This document shows, piece after piece, positions 5,629-6,227 of a stretch of 6,227 bases of DNA. How positions within the stretch are numbered: the stretch's first letter is position 1; every line of letters starts with the position of its first letter. The notes beneath the pieces are model-generated. The model did not search any database and was not told the DNA's origin. It saw only the letters and a program-made list of their open reading frames with translations. The DNA lies in contig CATXML010000078.1 in the NCBI GenBank assembly GCA_958372035.1, positions 1-6,227 on the forward strand, read 5' to 3'. Source of the DNA: an uncultured Collinsella sp. Lineage in GTDB: Bacteria > Actinomycetota > Coriobacteriia > Coriobacteriales > Coriobacteriaceae. The position numbers were made by a program, and so were the translations under genes.

Positions 5629-6034
5629 GAACTTTGCCAGCGCCTTGGCGAATCTTGAGGATGCACCCAATCAGGATCTTAGCAATGATTTTGTTCAGAG
5701 TGGATTGATTAATAAGTTCAACCTTCAGTTTGAACTGAGCTGGAAGCTCCTTAAACGTCTGCTCGAGTATGAGGGCGCCACGCTTGCCGCGTCGGGGTCT
5801 CCTCGTGCCATCTTGAAGGATGCCTACCGATTCTACGACTTTATTGATGAGGCGGCATGGCTAGATATGCTCAGAGACCGCAATACGAACGTCCATATCT
5901 ATGACAACAAGCTCGCTCAAGATTTGATTCAGCGTATCTTGAACGTCTATATCCCCGCTTTCTGTCAGTTGAGAGACGGGCTGATGGGACGCTACGGCGA
6001 TCTTCTTCTGGTGCCCGACGACCAGTTTGTTTAA
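5615..6034 (+). CDS. HEPN-type nucleotidyltransferase-binding protein (HI0074-like), probable toxin
   Basis: A 139-aa, mostly helical protein of the family known as nucleotidyltransferase substrate-binding proteins (HI0074 type), a branch of HEPN. Seen: FNLQFELSWKLLKRLLEYEG (35-54), the characteristic first helices, SPRAILKDAYRF (62-73), and RNTNVHIY (89-96), which fits RX4HXY with Arg89, His94 and Tyr96. In HEPN toxins the Arg and His form the RNase site, and the Tyr is what the MNT partner modifies in MntA-HepT. The start at 5615 lies inside the 3' end of the MNT gene with no strong ribosome site, consistent with translational coupling. GC is near 48%. In older work the HI0074/HI0073 pair was described simply as a two-protein nucleotidyltransferase, so a non-toxin role is possible. 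Confidence 0.85.
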   Translation: MKKYENFASALANLEDAPNQDLSNDFVQSGLINKFNLQFELSWKLLKRLLEYEGATLAASGSPRAILKDAYRFYDFIDEAAWLDMLRDRNTNVHIYDNKLAQDLIQRILNVYIPAFCQLRDGLMGRYGDLLLVPDDQFV

Positions 6035-6062
6035 TTCCTTAAGATTTCGCGGAGGGTTGTTG

Positions 6063-6095
6063 CCGTTTGCCGAGCGATTGTTGTGCAACAAACGG
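6063..6095. repeat. Nested dyads upstream of the last gene
   Basis: An outer perfect inverted repeat, CCGTTTG (6063-6069) and CAAACGG (6089-6095), encloses and partly overlaps an inner one, TTGTTG-TG-CAACAA (6078-6091). The two share bases and cannot both form a full hairpin. There is no T-run after them, so a terminator is unlikely. The inner dyad covers the proposed -35 of the next gene, which fits an operator. Confidence 0.4.
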
Positions 6096-6106
6096 GGAGC
6101 TGTAAT
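6078..6106 (+). promoter_or_regulatory. Possible promoter of the last gene
   Basis: TTGTTG (6078-6083) is followed after 17 bp by TGTAAT (6101-6106, five of six matches to TATAAT). The -35 is weak beyond TTG. A start near 6113 would leave a leader of about 48 nt before the ATG at 6161. No competing better pair is seen in the 126-nt gap from 6035 to 6160. Confidence 0.4.
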
Positions 6107-6160
6107 ACTAAATCCATCTTTGCAAACTGCACTTTAACCACACCAATGCAGGGAGGATGT

Positions 6161-6227
6161 ATGCAACCCAAGCATTCCGCGATTGTTGCGGGCCTGACGC
6201 TGGCGCTTTCGTTTGGCGCCGTTGCCG
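6161..6227 (+). CDS. N-terminus of a secreted or membrane-anchored protein, cut by window edge
   Basis: Only the first 22 residues are visible: a short basic start (MQPKHS) followed by an uninterrupted hydrophobic stretch (AIVAGLTLALSFGAVA), which is a typical signal peptide or uncleaved anchor. No lipobox cysteine is seen before the edge. The start at 6161 has GGGAGG (6151-6156) 4 nt upstream. An in-frame ATG at 6146 would add five residues but lacks a ribosome site and would place this GGGAGG inside the gene. Function cannot be told from this fragment. It probably has its own promoter and is not part of the MNT-HEPN module. Confidence 0.7.
   Translation, partial: MQPKHSAIVAGLTLALSFGAVA

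Noticed and set aside
5322..5666. Minus-strand open frame of 114 codons opposite the MNT gene
   Set aside because: Antisense to an MNT gene with complete motifs; Ser/Arg-rich with no recognised domain.
6035..6062. Terminator after the HEPN gene
   Set aside because: No GC-rich hairpin followed by a T-run is visible; only the short palindrome CTTAAG occurs.
5861..6091. Minus-strand open frame of 76 codons opposite the end of the HEPN gene
   Set aside because: No recognised domain; largely antisense to the HEPN gene, including its RX4HXY segment.

Overview
The window looks like a chromosomal piece of a high-GC Gram-positive gut-type bacterium. My best guess is Coriobacteriia, Collinsella-like, from the roughly 65-70% GC of the housekeeping genes, the SUF-only iron-sulfur gene order and the flavour of the proteins. 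No rRNA, tRNA or other taxonomic marker is present, so this placement is an inference.

Left two thirds, minus strand (1-4720): a compact iron-sulfur cluster assembly operon, transcribed right to left as sufC-sufB-sufD-sufS. The genes are 12 nt apart (sufC/sufB), joined by a 1-nt TAATG overlap (sufB/sufD) and joined by a 4-nt ATGA overlap (sufD/sufS). sufS runs off the left edge shortly after its catalytic cysteine. SufS takes sulfur from cysteine, and the SufB-SufC-SufD complex is the ATP-dependent scaffold. The sulfur shuttle (SufU or SufE) is not in the window and would be expected further left.

Divergent control region (4721-4900): it holds a probable suf promoter (TTGACT-16 bp-TAACTT, minus strand), a 25-bp dyad that closely resembles the E. 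coli IscR type-1 site just upstream of it, a second and different inverted repeat (GGGACAAA-N13-TTTGTCCC) in front of the regulator gene, and two GGTGTACT direct repeats in the suf leader.

Right third, plus strand (4901-6227): an Rrf2/IscR-type regulator with three cluster-binding cysteines, which probably senses Fe-S status and controls suf and itself. It is followed after 8 nt by a two-gene module of clearly lower GC, a minimal nucleotidyltransferase (MNT) and an overlapping HEPN-type partner with an intact RX4HXY motif. This has the architecture of an MNT-HEPN toxin-antitoxin pair and was probably acquired horizontally. After a 126-nt gap with a dyad and a possible promoter, a secreted or membrane-anchored protein begins and is cut by the right edge.

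Nothing here is a wholly unknown system. The points most worth checking are the operator architecture, the CxxC-bearing N-terminal extension of SufS, and the MNT-HEPN pair placed directly behind the Fe-S regulator.
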